Positions 15,578 through 15,756 of a DNA stretch of 15,756 nucleotides are shown piece after piece. The notes below the pieces were generated by a model, which was not told the origin of the DNA, did not search any database, and saw nothing but the letters and a program-made list of their open reading frames with translations. This stretch comes from JBJKRF01 sp046704785 (GTDB taxonomy: Bacteria; Chloroflexota; Anaerolineae; Anaerolineales; Villigracilaceae), in the NCBI GenBank assembly GCA_046704785.1, contig JBJKRF010000004.1, positions 1-15,756 of the forward strand, written 5' to 3'. Numbering within the stretch: the first letter of the stretch is position 1; each line of letters starts with the position of its first letter. Both the position numbers and the translations under genes were made by a program.

Positions 15578-15603
15578 TAGCCCTCCTTGTTCATACAGGG
15601 CTA
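15578..15603. repeat. Inverted repeat around the possible nifJ -10 box (candidate operator)
   Basis: TAGCCCT (15578-15584) and AGGGCTA (15597-15603) are perfect 7-bp arms around a 12-nt centre that contains the predicted -10 hexamer. The arm centres are 19 bp apart, suitable for a dimeric repressor, although the same arms could also form an RNA hairpin. It does not match the Rex or CRP/FNR consensus known to me. Confidence 0.4.
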
Positions 15604-15617
15604 GTCATGAATGTCAC
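15590..15617 (-). promoter_or_regulatory. Possible nifJ promoter
   Basis: On the - strand, GTGACA (15617-15612, 5/6 to the -35 consensus) and TATGAA (15595-15590, 4/6) are 16 bp apart. Transcription would start near 15583 and give a leader of about 98 nt before the nifJ ATG. The match is moderate and I found no better one in 15486-15620. Confidence 0.35.
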
Positions 15618-15619
15618 AT

Positions 15620-15657
15620 AAAAAAAACGAGTCTTGTCACCATTTCGGACAAGTTCG
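15620..15657 (-). terminator. Possible - strand intrinsic terminator upstream of nifJ
   Basis: Read on the - strand, CGA and CTTGTC pair with GACAAG and TCG across a small internal loop, with a 9-nt apical loop and T8 (15627-15620) directly after. The stem is short, so it is weaker than the others in this window. It could end a gene lying beyond the right edge or, less likely, act as an attenuator if nifJ transcription begins farther upstream. Confidence 0.45.
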
Positions 15658-15675
15658 GTTGGAATAAGGGAATAA

Positions 15676-15716
15676 TGTGGGGTGTATGCGGGGGTTTTGG
15701 CCGCCAACACCCCACA
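15676..15716. repeat. Long imperfect hairpin upstream of nifJ
   Basis: TGTGGGGTGT (15676-15685) pairs perfectly with ACACCCCACA (15707-15716). A nested GCGG/CCGC stem (15688-15691/15701-15704) caps it with a 9-nt loop. No T-run follows on either strand, so it is not a standard terminator. It may be a regulatory RNA fold or the 3' end signal of a gene outside the window. Confidence 0.45.
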
Positions 15717-15756
15717 AATAGGCTTCAAATCACCCATTACCAATGATCTAAAATTT

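Noticed and set aside
15602..15620. CRP/FNR-like half site (ATGTGACAT) upstream of nifJ
   Set aside because: Only one half matches; the second half (TGACTA) does not resemble TCACA or ATCAA at the required spacing.

Overview
The window is 15.8 kb of a gene-dense, moderately GC-rich bacterial chromosome. The gene set suggests an anaerobic or facultative member of the Chloroflexota, perhaps Anaerolineae: an archaeal/fungal-type aspartate-semialdehyde dehydrogenase, a full-length pyruvate:ferredoxin oxidoreductase coupled to a dihydroorotate-dehydrogenase-like flavoprotein, and several promoters set almost directly against start codons. This placement is an inference from gene content and cannot be proved by reading alone. 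No mobile element, CRISPR array, rRNA or tRNA was seen.

Layout. (1) Positions 1-2966, + strand: an aspartate-pathway operon, aspartate kinase then aspartate-semialdehyde dehydrogenase. A 415-bp leader precedes it and holds a promoter, a 29-codon Thr-rich leader peptide, and mutually exclusive RNA hairpins ending in an intrinsic terminator. A perfect 15-bp hairpin at 2972-3007 closes the operon. (2) Positions 3027-6974, - strand: priA, then a multi-pass membrane protein, then a Gpt-like phosphoribosyltransferase. The last two form a tight pair with their own promoter inside the end of priA. (3) Positions 7182-10816, + strand: a small membrane protein, a Tat-exported sulfatase-superfamily enzyme with Thr at the usual nucleophile position, and a phytoene-desaturase-like FAD oxidoreductase. 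A bidirectional terminator at 10843-10877 follows. (4) Positions 10897-15485, - strand: nifJ (PFOR) followed 14 bp later by the DHOD-like gene. Its upstream region (15486-15756) carries a possible promoter framed by an inverted repeat, plus two more hairpins.

The strongest finding is the leader at 139-324. It reads as a complete ribosome-mediated attenuator of the thr-operon type: promoter, leader peptide with a Thr-Thr-Thr run, a 1:2 stem, a competing 2:3 antiterminator and a 3:4 terminator, placed before aspartate kinase. A second theme is translation starts with a TATAAT box exactly 6 nt upstream and no Shine-Dalgarno sequence (priA and the FAD oxidoreductase), the arrangement expected for leaderless mRNAs.
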